Assembly: GCA_964549765.1 (NCBI GenBank) | Contig: CAZJWR010000003.1 | Location: 1-64,000, forward strand | DNA: 64,000 bases | From: CAZJWR01 sp964549765 | GTDB taxonomy: Bacteria > Zixibacteria > MSB-5A5 > GN15 > JAAZOE01 | Direction of reading: 5' to 3' | Shown: piece after piece, positions 42,573 through 50,950 of the stretch | Numbering within the stretch: position 1 is the stretch's first letter | Layout: the number at the start of each line of letters is the position of its first letter | Notes under the pieces: generated by a model | Told to the model about the DNA's origin: nothing | The model's input: the letters and a program-made list of their open reading frames with translations, nothing else | The model's database searches: none | Position numbers and translations under genes: made by a program

Positions 42573-44495
42573 CTACAACTTGAGAACTTTTATCTTCTCC
42601 TCTATACCATCGGCAGAAACACGGATAATATAAGCACCCGAGGCAACTTTTGCCCCGGATTCATTCGTCCCCGACCACAGGAACGGATTTTCGCTGCTAT
42701 GGGCTCGAAATACCATCTCGCCGCTCAGGCTGAAAATTTCGATTTTATACCCGGAATGAGTCGGGATCCCGAACCAGACAAATAACGAGTCCCGAAACGG
42801 GTTGGGCCCCACGCGGATAGCTTCCGGCACTACCGGCGTCGTCACCGTGAACCTCGCCATATCGGTATATTGTCCGGCGGTCGCCGCCAGATAATACTGA
42901 TTCGTCCCCGGCGTGGCCGCATCGCCGTAAACGGTCAGGTCGAATGTCCCGTCGGAATTATTTATGAATATCGAACCGAACGGCAGTCCGGACAGGTCAA
43001 AATCGAGTGTCTCACTCGGCGGGGAGACTATCGTAATTGTCAAAGCGGTGTCTTCCCGGTCGTTCAAAGTCACCGAAGGAATGGGAAAGATCTTCAAGCC
43101 GTACCCGGCCGCAAGCGCCGAATTCGGCAGACCGTATCCGTACCGATTGTCGGGATCGAGGTAACGGTCGGCCGATTCGAGCAGCCGCTGACGAATCGCC
43201 ATCGGGTCACCCCGCATCGACGGGTTGACCTGAAGCACCAGCGCCGCCGCCCCGGAAATCAACGGCGCCGACAGCGACGTTCCGGATTTATAGGTGTAAC
43301 TGTCGAGCGTATTGGCGCATCGGTCTCCCGCCCCCAGAGCGACGAGTTCCGGCTTGATGCGTCCGTCATAGGTAGGGCCAAAGGAGGAAAACGATGTGAT
43401 GATGCCGCTGCGGTCGATAGCCCCGACGGCGATAATCGAATCGGCGTCAGCCGGCGCGTCGATATAATGCCAGGCCACTGCGCCCTCGTTGCCCGCCGAC
43501 ACGACCACCAGAATTCCCCGGGAGGCGGCAATATCGGCTGCGATTGTCGTCACGGCGGTTTGACCATTCATGTCGGCATAGGTGTACCAGTCGAGATATC
43601 CGAGCGATGATGAAATAATATCCGCGCCGATCGAATCGGCCCGCTCCGATGCAAAGACCCAATAGTCTTCCTCGATCTGAATCTCCTGATTGAGGATTTC
43701 GGTTTCATACAAAGCGAAAGCGGCCTCAAAGGCCGGGCCGATCAGTGTGTCCAGTGAAAATCCGCCGCAGGCCGACAATGTCGCCGTGCCGTGTTCGGTT
43801 TGCCCCGAAGCTACTTCGTCATTGACAACAGCGTTGTCGTTGATAAAATCCCAGGTGTCGATAATGGTCAGCGAATCGAAGGCCGGATGATCGGTCTTAT
43901 ATCCGGTATCGAGAAAAGCAATCAGCACACCCGAGCCGTTCAGGCCGGCTCGGTGCAGAGAATCGGTTGCGATCTGATGATTCTGCGTATACGACGTCCC
44001 ATAGTTTAGGCTATCGAACGCCGGATTCATCGGCATCTTCTCGGCTTGTGGTAATGACGATCGATGAAACGTATGCACCAGATCGATTCGGGAGACAAAT
44101 GCCATCACCTCGGCCCGCCGTATCTGGTCCGACGTCATGCGCGCGGATACGGCGTTGAGCCACCGCGAGGCATGAACTCTCTTCCCGACTATGCGTTCAA
44201 CGCCATCGATATACGCCTGATTGACGGGCAGGTCGTACCAGTCCGGCGGTCGTCCTTGCCGCCGCGCCCGCGCCCGCTCGGTAAATGCCGACGCCGCTTT
44301 CTGAAACTCGACCGGCGATGATTCCTTGTCGGTGAAATATATCCACACTTTGACCGAACCGGCGTCGCCAAGTTGACTGATAATTTGCTGCATATGAGGA
44401 GACACTTTATCGCTGGCTGCGTACGATAGTGAACCATACAGCAGGACAAAACCGATGATAGCCGGTATCAGGCCGGAAGAAAAAATCCTTTTCAC
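42573..44495 (-). CDS. Secreted subtilisin-like serine protease with C-terminal sorting/FlgD-type domain
   Basis: This protein has 640 residues, a signal peptide (residues 1-27) and an inhibitor-like prodomain. The S8 catalytic set is Asp196 (LDTGYK), His235 (TEHGTATL), Asn336 (SAGNEG) and Ser407 (GTSLSAP). A beta domain follows. The last 85 residues (VGPNPFRDSLFVWF ... YKIEIFSLSGEMVFR ... SGAYIIRVSADG) match the T9SS type A/FlgD-like C-terminal domain of FCB-group exoproteins. The GTG start is supported by GAGGGAT just upstream. It lies 3 bp ahead of the PAS kinase gene. Confidence 0.9.
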   Translation of the reverse strand: MKRIFSSGLIPAIIGFVLLYGSLSYAASDKVSPHMQQIISQLGDAGSVKVWIYFTDKESSPVEFQKAASAFTERARARRQGRPPDWYDLPVNQAYIDGVERIVGKRVHASRWLNAVSARMTSDQIRRAEVMAFVSRIDLVHTFHRSSLPQAEKMPMNPAFDSLNYGTSYTQNHQIATDSLHRAGLNGSGVLIAFLDTGYKTDHPAFDSLTIIDTWDFINDNAVVNDEVASGQTEHGTATLSACGGFSLDTLIGPAFEAAFALYETEILNQEIQIEEDYWVFASERADSIGADIISSSLGYLDWYTYADMNGQTAVTTIAADIAASRGILVVVSAGNEGAVAWHYIDAPADADSIIAVGAIDRSGIITSFSSFGPTYDGRIKPELVALGAGDRCANTLDSYTYKSGTSLSAPLISGAAALVLQVNPSMRGDPMAIRQRLLESADRYLDPDNRYGYGLPNSALAAGYGLKIFPIPSVTLNDREDTALTITIVSPPSETLDFDLSGLPFGSIFINNSDGTFDLTVYGDAATPGTNQYYLAATAGQYTDMARFTVTTPVVPEAIRVGPNPFRDSLFVWFGIPTHSGYKIEIFSLSGEMVFRAHSSENPFLWSGTNESGAKVASGAYIIRVSADGIEEKIKVLKL

Positions 44496-44599
44496 GTTAT
44501 CCCTCGCGTTTTCTCTCCATTATCCCTTGTATCGACACAAGACGTCCCGGCATAACTCCCTGTTCAACCCGTCGGGCTGTCCGGTGGGAATCATCCGGC

Positions 44600-46039
44600 A
44601 TGAATCCGTTTTTGCTACCCCGACTCCGATTTAATCATTATATTCTACGGCGCCAACATGCATATGATACAGCCAACATCTACCGGTCGCCGAGGATTCG
44701 CGGTTTGAGTTTCTTCGAGCATTTTTGGGCGGTCGCCGTCGATTATGCATGGGGACTCCCTCTGGTTTTCCTCCTGATCGGCGCCGGGATCTATTTCTCC
44801 TTCGCGGGTAAATTCATCCCCTTCCGGGGCCTGCGCCACGCAATCGACATTATTCGAGGCAAGCTCGACGACCCCAACGACCCCGGCGAAATCAATCATT
44901 TTCAGGCGCTCACTTCCGCCCTGTCGGCCACCATCGGCATGGGCAACATAGCCGGCGTCGCCATCGCCGTGACGCTGGGCGGGCCGGGCGCCGTCTTCTG
45001 GATGTGGGTCGCCGGTCTGGTCGGGATGTCGACCAAATTCTTCACCTGCACCCTGGCCGTAATGTATCGCAAAAAAGACGAACGCGGCATCGATCAGGGC
45101 GGGCCGATGTATTTTATCGAAGTCGGCCTGGGGCGGTTTTTCAAACCGCTGGCGGTCATGTTCGCCATATTTGGCATGATCGGCTGCCTGGCCATGTTTC
45201 AGGCCAATCAACTTTCGGGGCTTTTGGCAAACGACTACGGCATCGCCCGCTGGGCGACCGGCGTCGCCTGCGCGCTGATCGTTGGATCCGTTATCCTCGG
45301 CGGTATCGTCCGCGTCGGCAAAGTCACCAGCAAAATCGTCCCGGCCATGTTCATCATCTATTTCTTCGCGGCATTATACATCATCTTAGCCAATTTATCG
45401 GCGGTCCCCGATGTCTTTCGAGCCATCTTTACATCGGCGTTCGGCGGCAAGGCCCTGCTCGGTGGCGGCACCGCCGTGGCTTTTCGCGAGGTAATCGTCA
45501 CCGGCATCAAACGCGCCGCCTTTTCAAATGAAGCCGGCATCGGCACCGCCCCCATGGCTCACGGTGCGGCCAAAACCAAGGAACCGATCCGCGAAGGTCT
45601 GATCGCCATGCTGGGGCCGTTTCTGGATACGAATATCGTCTGCACCATGACGGCGTTGGTGATACTTGTCACCGGCGTCCCCGCCGCCGATGACGGTGTC
45701 GTCATGACCGTCAGCGCTTTCGAAAAAGCCATGCCCGGTTACGGCGCATCTATCCTGGCGATCGTGATCATTCTCTTTTCGATTTCGACCATGATCTCCT
45801 ACTCCTATTACAGCCTCAAATGTTCGCGCTATTTGTTCGGCTACAGATTCGGCAGCTATTACGTCTATGTCTATATCCTCAGCCTGTTCTTTGCCGCGAT
45901 CTGGACGCAGGACATCGTGATCAATATCCTTGATACATCGTTTGCCATGATGGCCGTCCCGACGCTTCTGAGCACCCTCCTGCTCTCCCCCGCCGTCGTC
46001 CGTGCCCTGAAGGACTATTTCCGTCGCATGAATATGTAA
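44600..46039 (+). CDS. Sodium:alanine symporter (AGCS family)
   Basis: This secondary transporter has about 11 transmembrane helices and imports alanine or glycine with sodium. It shows the family region LTSALSATIGMGNIAGVAIAV, GPGAVFWMWVAGLVGMSTKF, EAGIGTAPMAHGAAKT and SYSYYSLKCSRYLFG. Family members begin just before FFEHFWAVAVDYAWGLPL, so the first 35 residues here are atypical. A TTG at 44705 preceded by GAGGA is a credible true start. It is transcribed away from the divergent subtilase gene. Confidence 0.9.
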   Translation: MNPFLLPRLRFNHYILRRQHAYDTANIYRSPRIRGLSFFEHFWAVAVDYAWGLPLVFLLIGAGIYFSFAGKFIPFRGLRHAIDIIRGKLDDPNDPGEINHFQALTSALSATIGMGNIAGVAIAVTLGGPGAVFWMWVAGLVGMSTKFFTCTLAVMYRKKDERGIDQGGPMYFIEVGLGRFFKPLAVMFAIFGMIGCLAMFQANQLSGLLANDYGIARWATGVACALIVGSVILGGIVRVGKVTSKIVPAMFIIYFFAALYIILANLSAVPDVFRAIFTSAFGGKALLGGGTAVAFREVIVTGIKRAAFSNEAGIGTAPMAHGAAKTKEPIREGLIAMLGPFLDTNIVCTMTALVILVTGVPAADDGVVMTVSAFEKAMPGYGASILAIVIILFSISTMISYSYYSLKCSRYLFGYRFGSYYVYVYILSLFFAAIWTQDIVINILDTSFAMMAVPTLLSTLLLSPAVVRALKDYFRRMNM

Positions 46040-46052
46040 TTGACCGCGATGA

Positions 46053-46092
46053 CTGTCGGGTCGCACCCGCCAAGGCGGGCAAGACCCGACAG
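46053..46092. repeat. Nested palindrome, possible symporter terminator
   Basis: The outer arms CTGTCGGGTC (46053-46062) and GACCCGACAG (46083-46092) are a perfect 10-bp inverted repeat. An inner CCCGCC/GGCGGG stem fills the loop. It starts 14 bp after the symporter stop. No U-tract follows, so it reads more like a mobile palindromic unit than a terminator. Confidence 0.6.
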
Positions 46093-46244
46093 AACGTGAA
46101 AGACGATACAGCTGCGATGCAAGACCGGACAGAACCTGAAATGACCAATAAATGACAATTTCAAGTAAATTAGTCGCGGTGGCCCATCCCAGCTCTGCTG
46201 AGGTGGGATGTACTCGACTGGCGAACAATGAGTCATAGCCAGCT

Positions 46245-46270
46245 GTGGGCGGCAGACGCCCTCGTCTGCC
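46245..46270. repeat. 26-bp palindromic repeat, copy 1
   Basis: It begins GTGGGCGGCAGACG and ends CGTCTGCC, with an internal GGCAGACG/CGTCTGCC stem and CCCT loop. An identical 26-bp copy in the same orientation lies at 48767-48792, so the two bracket the sigma-antisigma-YbjQ-AbiU2 segment. Confidence 0.75.
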
Positions 46271-46363
46271 GCGACTGCTCATCTAACCTCTTGTCCGCCA
46301 ACAAAAACAAAATTCCAAATTATAATTGAATAATCCCCGGCCTCACCGGTATATTAAATCAGG

Positions 46364-46915
46364 ATGACGAGGGACGATGACGATAACGAATTGATGTCCC
46401 AGCTCAAGCGCGGCAAAGTATCCGCTCTGGCCGCGCTCGTGGAAAAGTACAAGAAACAGGCGTACTTCCTGGCGCTGGGAATCGTCGGCAACACCGACGA
46501 CGCCTACGACATTTCACAGGAGGCCTTTTTGCGCGTGTACAGCTCGGCCAAAACATTCGATGAGTCACAAAAATTCTTTCCGTGGTTCTATTCCATCGTG
46601 GCCAACCTGTGCCGGAACCTGTTGCGCAAGCGGCGGATCAACGTCAACCGCACCGTCGATATGTCCGAAGTCGATCACCTCATGGCGGATCGCTCCACCC
46701 CCGAAAGCGACCTCATCGCCCGCGAGGAAAAACGCCGTTTATTCGCGGCCCTGCGCAAACTCACTTTCGCCGACCGTGAGATAATCAATCTCAACCATTT
46801 TCGGATGATGAGTTATGAGGAGATCGCCCGCCTACTGGGCGTCCCCAAGGGGACGGTGATGTCCCGTTTGTACTACGCCAGAAAACGCCTGGCGAAATTT
46901 ATGGAAGAGAGTTAG
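46364..46915 (+). CDS. ECF-type RNA polymerase sigma factor
   Basis: This 183-residue protein has sigma-70 region 2 (LVEKYKKQAYFLALGIVGN, DISQEAFLRVYSSAKTF, FFPWFYSIVANLCRNLLRKRR) and region 4 (LTFADREIINLNHFRMMSYEEIARLLG, GTVMSRLYYARKRL). It should direct RNA polymerase to a small extracytoplasmic regulon. The gene for its anti-sigma factor starts 10 bp downstream. The self-regulated promoter is not evident by eye. An alternative start is the internal Met at 46394. Confidence 0.92.
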   Translation: MTRDDDDNELMSQLKRGKVSALAALVEKYKKQAYFLALGIVGNTDDAYDISQEAFLRVYSSAKTFDESQKFFPWFYSIVANLCRNLLRKRRINVNRTVDMSEVDHLMADRSTPESDLIAREEKRRLFAALRKLTFADREIINLNHFRMMSYEEIARLLGVPKGTVMSRLYYARKRLAKFMEES

Positions 46916-46925
46916 GGCGTGTATC

Positions 46926-47372
46926 ATGCAGTGTGAACAAATCAAAGTACTACTGGCCGGCTATCAGGACGGGGAACTCGACCCGGAGCAGAAAAAGATG
47001 GTCGAAGACCACCTCAAAACCTGCCCCGCGTGTCGGGACGAGCTGGCCCGGCTGAATAAAGTCAAGGAGGTTGCAAGCAAAGTGAAATACAACGATCTGC
47101 CTCTGGAAGTCTGGGAGGGATACTGGCACGGCATCTATCGCCGGATCGAACGCGGCCTGGGGTGGATATTCGCCTCCATCGGTGTCATAATCATACTCAT
47201 TCTCGGGATATTCCACCTGATCCGGGACTACTTCCTCGACCCGACCATTGGCCTTCTACCCAAACTCGGCGTCGGGGCCTTGATTATCGGCGGCGTTTTT
47301 TTGCTTGTCTCGGTGGTGCGGGAGCGTATCTTTGCCTTCAATCGGGACCGGTATAAGGAGGTAGAACGATGA
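46926..47372 (+). CDS. Transmembrane zinc-finger anti-sigma factor
   Basis: This 148-residue protein has an N-terminal zf-HC2 module (CEQIKVLLAGYQDGEL ... VEDHLKTCPACRDEL) with the His-x3-Cys-x2-Cys zinc signature of ZAS proteins. Two hydrophobic segments follow (GWIFASIGVIIILILGIFHLI, GVGALIIGGVFLLVSVV). It should hold the upstream sigma factor at the membrane until a signal arrives. The last 4 bp overlap the YbjQ gene. Confidence 0.9.
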   Translation: MQCEQIKVLLAGYQDGELDPEQKKMVEDHLKTCPACRDELARLNKVKEVASKVKYNDLPLEVWEGYWHGIYRRIERGLGWIFASIGVIIILILGIFHLIRDYFLDPTIGLLPKLGVGALIIGGVFLLVSVVRERIFAFNRDRYKEVER

Positions 47373-47710
47373 CATCGGGTAGCCCTTCAATGATTCTGGT
47401 GACGTCGGATACGATCCCCGGCAAACGGATCGTCCGGGTGCTCGGATTGGTTCGCGGCAACACCATCCGCGCCCGGCATGTCGGCCATGATATCATGGCG
47501 GCCCTGCGCAATGTGGTCGGCGGCGAGATTACCGACTACACCAAGATGGTCGCCGAATCGCGCGAGCAATCGGTCGACCGCATGATCGCCGAGGCCGAAA
47601 AACTCGGCGCCAACGCCATTGTCACGATCCGTTTCACGACATCTTCGATGATGCAGGGCGCCGCCGAATTATTGTGTTACGGCACCGCCGTCGTCGTCGA
47701 GGACGAGTGA
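47369..47710 (+). CDS. YbjQ/UPF0145 family protein
   Basis: This 113-residue YbjQ-type protein shows the LVTSDTIPGKRIVRVLGLVRG start and the EAEKLGANAIVTIRF and ELLCYGTAVVVE elements. The family forms pentamers; a metal-binding role has been suggested but its function is unsettled. It is translationally coupled to the anti-sigma gene (4-bp overlap), so it belongs to the same stress operon. The next gene differs sharply in codon use. Confidence 0.9.
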   Translation: MTSGSPSMILVTSDTIPGKRIVRVLGLVRGNTIRARHVGHDIMAALRNVVGGEITDYTKMVAESREQSVDRMIAEAEKLGANAIVTIRFTTSSMMQGAAELLCYGTAVVVEDE

Positions 47711-47749
47711 GATCCGACACCAAATTGGACCGGCTGGGAATATTGCACA

Positions 47750-48541
47750 ATGGATAGCGAATTACGTGAAATACCAGTTGCAGATATATTCCCCGGGAAC
47801 ATCGGGAAGAAATATGAACATCTATTAAACACACTATCAGATCGATTGGTTCGCGCGTCGTCCTCTTTCCTTATATGCGAAAAAATCAACCGATTCCCTA
47901 CTGACATGTCGTTGCAGCGAAATACTGGGGAGCAGTTCCTTAGTTTATTTGTAGATAATGCTGTTTATCGAATCATCACGGAAATTCACGGGATGTTCCG
48001 CGACAAAAATAAAAAATGCTTGACTTTTATTTCATTAAGAGAATGGATGACCGAAAATTGCTGCCAAATGTACTCTGATTTAATTGATGGAATAGCCATT
48101 GAACCGGAAGATGAGGTCGAGCAGGCGTTGTTACACAAAGCAACGCTCTTTAGACATCAACTCGCGGCCCACATTAATCTGCGTCGCGCCACCATTAAAA
48201 AAGAACGAGAAAAGGCAATTCCCACTTTCGAGGAATTGAAAAGACTAATTGATTTGGGGCAAAAACATTTTCGCTATTTTCTTGTGGGCCATGGTCGAAG
48301 TTTCTATTACATGCAATATGACTCTTCCGTAGCATACCCTTCCGGAATGGATAATCGTTCCGATATCGAGTATATCCTCGATTTGCTTGCCAAGAATTCC
48401 GCACTTCTTAATATGCCCGAAGAACAGCCCGAATTTTTCCCGGCCTTTGTGCGCCAAAATTTCGATACCGAGAAGAAGAAGACGTTTAACAAGTGGCGCA
48501 AAAGGATTCGACTAGCGGAAATTGATTTTGAAAGATATTAG
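47750..48541 (+). CDS. AbiU2/HEPN-like protein, accessory gene
   Basis: This 263-residue, mostly helical protein carries R135-HQLAA-H141 (an R-x5-H motif) in the segment ATLFRHQLAAHINL, followed by ELKRLIDLGQKHFRYF. This is the HEPN pattern of AbiU2-type proteins, where Arg and His form an RNase site in many defence and toxin systems. Coding sequence is A+T-rich compared with the YbjQ gene 39 bp upstream, pointing to acquisition. It has its own terminator. RNase activity and phage defence are inferred from the motif only. Confidence 0.6.
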   Translation: MDSELREIPVADIFPGNIGKKYEHLLNTLSDRLVRASSSFLICEKINRFPTDMSLQRNTGEQFLSLFVDNAVYRIITEIHGMFRDKNKKCLTFISLREWMTENCCQMYSDLIDGIAIEPEDEVEQALLHKATLFRHQLAAHINLRRATIKKEREKAIPTFEELKRLIDLGQKHFRYFLVGHGRSFYYMQYDSSVAYPSGMDNRSDIEYILDLLAKNSALLNMPEEQPEFFPAFVRQNFDTEKKKTFNKWRKRIRLAEIDFERY

Positions 48542-48542
48542 C

Positions 48543-48564
48543 CCACCCGACGGGTGGTTTTTTT
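48543..48564 (+). terminator. Intrinsic terminator of the AbiU2-like gene
   Basis: CCACCCG (48543-48549) and CGGGTGG (48551-48557) are followed by seven T residues. It begins right after the stop codon. The short stem and U-tract form a good terminator. Confidence 0.8.
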
Positions 48565-48766
48565 CGGTCATCCGGCTGAGTCTATCTCAAGCTCGACATG
48601 CGATTCACCCCGATACTATCCGTAGCCGCTCCGACGCGTTGCCCTGCGGCTTCAGCCGCAGGATTACGGCGCAACCATCACAACGGAAATACATGGTTGT
48701 CGTACCTCCCCTTCGCCAACATCATATGGCAAATGAGAACGTCCGCCACACACAAATAATAAATTC

Positions 48767-48792
48767 GTGGGCGGCAGACGCCCTCGTCTGCC
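48767..48792. repeat. 26-bp palindromic repeat, copy 2
   Basis: It is identical over 26 bp to copy 1 at 46245-46270 and lies in the same orientation. The copies sit about 2.5 kb apart, on either side of the sigma/anti-sigma and AbiU2-like genes. Confidence 0.75.
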
Positions 48793-48988
48793 CCCCGTCC
48801 GCCCCTGAATATGCAACCCGCTTCGGCTGACCTCCACCTCCGGTCGCGAACTGTCGAAAGCGGAAAATCACCAGTATCGAGTTTTTACTGCAAGTCTTTG
48901 CAGTCTCCGCTCAAAAATTGTAGCGAATCGATGCAGTTTGTGTCCCCGCTCCATTATATAGAGAGCCTTTTCGAAGAAAGGAGCGTCT

Positions 48989-49078
48989 ATGCGTACGCCA
49001 AGATCATATAATTGTTATTCCCGATATCAACGATTACCATCACTCGCTACTGCCCAATTTGGCGACGCGCGAAAATGA
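48989..49078 (+). CDS. Possible 29-residue small protein
   Basis: An ATG at 48989 follows GAAAGGAGCGTCT, an excellent SD at ideal spacing. The frame MRTPRSYNCYSRYQRLPSLA continues to a stop at 49076-49078. The peptide is basic and Tyr/Arg-rich with no known family. The SD is the best reason to list it. It could also be the start of a decayed gene. Confidence 0.3.
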   Translation: MRTPRSYNCYSRYQRLPSLATAQFGDARK

Positions 49079-49241
49079 AAAAATGAACAAACGAACCCAT
49101 TTCGGTGTAACTCCAAGGCGTCAAGCGCCTTGCCCGGAATTTCGTTTTTTGGCTTTCCATCCATAGTGGTAACTGAACCACAAAACCACAACGGGTGCTC
49201 CGGCCTTAAGGGAAAAATGCTTGCATCAAAAAAACTTGCCA

Positions 49242-49269
49242 TTGAAAACGATGTCTTTTATGATACGAT
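49242..49269 (+). promoter_or_regulatory. Candidate promoter of the exporter gene
   Basis: TTGAAA (49242-49247) and TACGAT (49264-49269) with a 16-bp spacer stand about 43 bp before the ATG. It is the best promoter-like pair in the leader. Confidence 0.4.
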
Positions 49270-49311
49270 TAACGTAGATCAATCTCACTTGCTGAGGTAA
49301 GGAGACATCTC

Positions 49312-50883
49312 ATGGGCAGAGGCATGAATTCCCTGTGGAAAACCGAAGATTGGTGGGCGGTATGGTTCGGGATCGGAATCGTATTTGTGGCGCTCATCGC
49401 CTTCTGGGCCGGCGGCAGCATTTCCCGATTGGCGGCGCTTCCCTCCAGCTGGACCGGGCTTAATGCCATCGGAAACGACTTGGCCAAAAATATCGGCAGT
49501 TATGCAATATTAATGGTCTTTTTCGGTGTTGTCTTCTCTTTCTCCCTGAGACTTATGGGAGTGTCATTGCGCCAATTCATCCCGGGTTTTCTGATCCTGT
49601 TCGTTTCGTCGCTCATTATCTTCTATCTGTCGGGCTGGAAGGTAATGAAGGACCTCAACATCGAGGCGCCCCTGATGGCGTTGATCGTCGGCCTGCTGAT
49701 ATCCAACGTATTCAAAATGCCCGAGTGGTTCAAAACGTCGTTGCGCACCGAATACTATATCAAAACCGGTATCGTCCTGCTGGGAGCCACGCTGCCGTTG
49801 ACGTTGATTTTCAGTGCCGGTCCTATCGCCTTTCTGCAGGCGACGCTGGTTTCGGTGATCACGTGGCTGACGATTTTTCTGGCGGCGACAAAAATCTTCA
49901 AGCTCGAACCCCGCTTCGCGGCGGTCCTCGGCGCGGGCGGAGCCGTATGCGGTGTATCGGCTTCGATAGCAGTCGGGGGTTCCGTCAAGGCGCGCAAAGA
50001 TCATATTTCAATCGGCATCGCCGTGGTCACGGTCTGGGCCATTGTCATGATTCTTTTTCTGACTATTCTCCTGAAACAGCTCGTCCCGGACAAAATGCAC
50101 CCGGCGGTCGCCGGGGCATGGGTGGGGACTTCGGAATTTGCTGACGCCGCCGGATTAGCGGTTGTGGCCGAGCTGGCGACCCGTTTCGGAGATGCCCCGA
50201 TCAACGCCTTCACCCTTATGAAAGTTATCGGGCGCGATATCTGGATCGGCATATGGTGTTTGATCCTTGCCGTCGTTTCCGTCATTTATTGGGAAAAAGG
50301 CCGCGAATCGGCGCGAGGCAGCGTCGGGGCCGGGATTATCTGGCAACGCTTCCCAAAATTCGTGATCGGGTTTCTGGCGGCCTCGATACTAATGAGTGTC
50401 GTATCGAGCCGGGCTCCGAGCGATCATATGGGAATCGCAAAATGGCAGGGGAAATTTAAAAATGTAGCATACACTGCTGATTTCTCCGATTATCAGATCC
50501 CTCCCGCTCTGGCCGATCGGATGACCGTCGACCCAGCCAACCAGACCTTGCATTTCGCCGGCCGAATGTCATATGAGCAAATCAAAACCTTATCCGCGGC
50601 GGCCACCGGTCAGGATCAGATATGGGCCCTCAACCAACTGCAATTCAGTTCATCGTGGTTCGATAGCGTCCTTACTCCGCAGGTGATCAAACCCATCAAA
50701 AACTTGCGGACGTGGGCATTCGTGCTGTGCTTCCTTTGCATCGGGTTGTCGACGCGGTTTGCCGAGCTTTTCACTTTTGGGGTAAAGCCCTTCTGGGCGT
50801 TCACCATCGGGGTGCTCGTCAATGTCCCGTTGGGATTTTTCCTCTCGACGGTTGTCTTCGCGGACTTCTGGTCGAAACTCTGA
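49312..50883 (+). CDS. YeiH-family (UPF0324) putative sulfate exporter
   Basis: This 523-residue polytopic protein has about 12 hydrophobic segments. Motifs LIVGLLISNVFKMPEWFKTSLRTEYYIKTGIVLLGATLP and GAGGAVCGVSASIAVGGSVKA are typical of the YeiH/PSE family. It is longer than the usual 340-residue YeiH because of an N-terminal hydrophobic extension and an extra soluble insert (about 385-445, FSDYQIPPALADRMTVDPAN) before the last helices. Substrate assignment as sulfate or sulfonate is by family only. A GGTAAGGAG SD precedes the ATG. Confidence 0.82.
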   Translation: MGRGMNSLWKTEDWWAVWFGIGIVFVALIAFWAGGSISRLAALPSSWTGLNAIGNDLAKNIGSYAILMVFFGVVFSFSLRLMGVSLRQFIPGFLILFVSSLIIFYLSGWKVMKDLNIEAPLMALIVGLLISNVFKMPEWFKTSLRTEYYIKTGIVLLGATLPLTLIFSAGPIAFLQATLVSVITWLTIFLAATKIFKLEPRFAAVLGAGGAVCGVSASIAVGGSVKARKDHISIGIAVVTVWAIVMILFLTILLKQLVPDKMHPAVAGAWVGTSEFADAAGLAVVAELATRFGDAPINAFTLMKVIGRDIWIGIWCLILAVVSVIYWEKGRESARGSVGAGIIWQRFPKFVIGFLAASILMSVVSSRAPSDHMGIAKWQGKFKNVAYTADFSDYQIPPALADRMTVDPANQTLHFAGRMSYEQIKTLSAAATGQDQIWALNQLQFSSSWFDSVLTPQVIKPIKNLRTWAFVLCFLCIGLSTRFAELFTFGVKPFWAFTIGVLVNVPLGFFLSTVVFADFWSKL

Positions 50884-50950
50884 GAAATAAGGTGAAAGCG
50901 TAAAATGGTTTCGACTTATTTATGTAATAAAAATTGTATTTATAAATATA

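Larger units (their letters stand above)
46040..46363. other. Palindrome-rich intergenic region
   Basis: This 324-bp gap between the symporter and the sigma factor has no coding frame worth naming. It holds the nested palindrome at 46053-46092, a diverged direct repeat (AAGACC.GACAGAAC.TGAAA at about 46081 and 46121), the palindrome CATCCCA/TGGGATG (46185-46210) and the repeat at 46245-46270. The A+T-rich last 60 bp probably carry the sigma-factor promoter. Confidence 0.6.
48542..49311. other. Intergenic region with repeat, small frame and promoter
   Basis: This 770-bp gap between the AbiU2-like gene and the exporter contains a terminator (48543-48564), the second copy of the 26-bp repeat (48767-48792), a 29-codon frame with an SD (48989-49078), an AAGGCG/CGCCTT hairpin near 49112-49128 and the exporter promoter. 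No longer coding frame shows protein-like content. It may be the remnant of a decayed accessory insertion. Confidence 0.5.

Noticed and set aside
49102..49160. Terminator at the AAGGCG/CGCCTT hairpin
   Set aside because: The T-run lies about 14 nt after the stem, too far for intrinsic termination.
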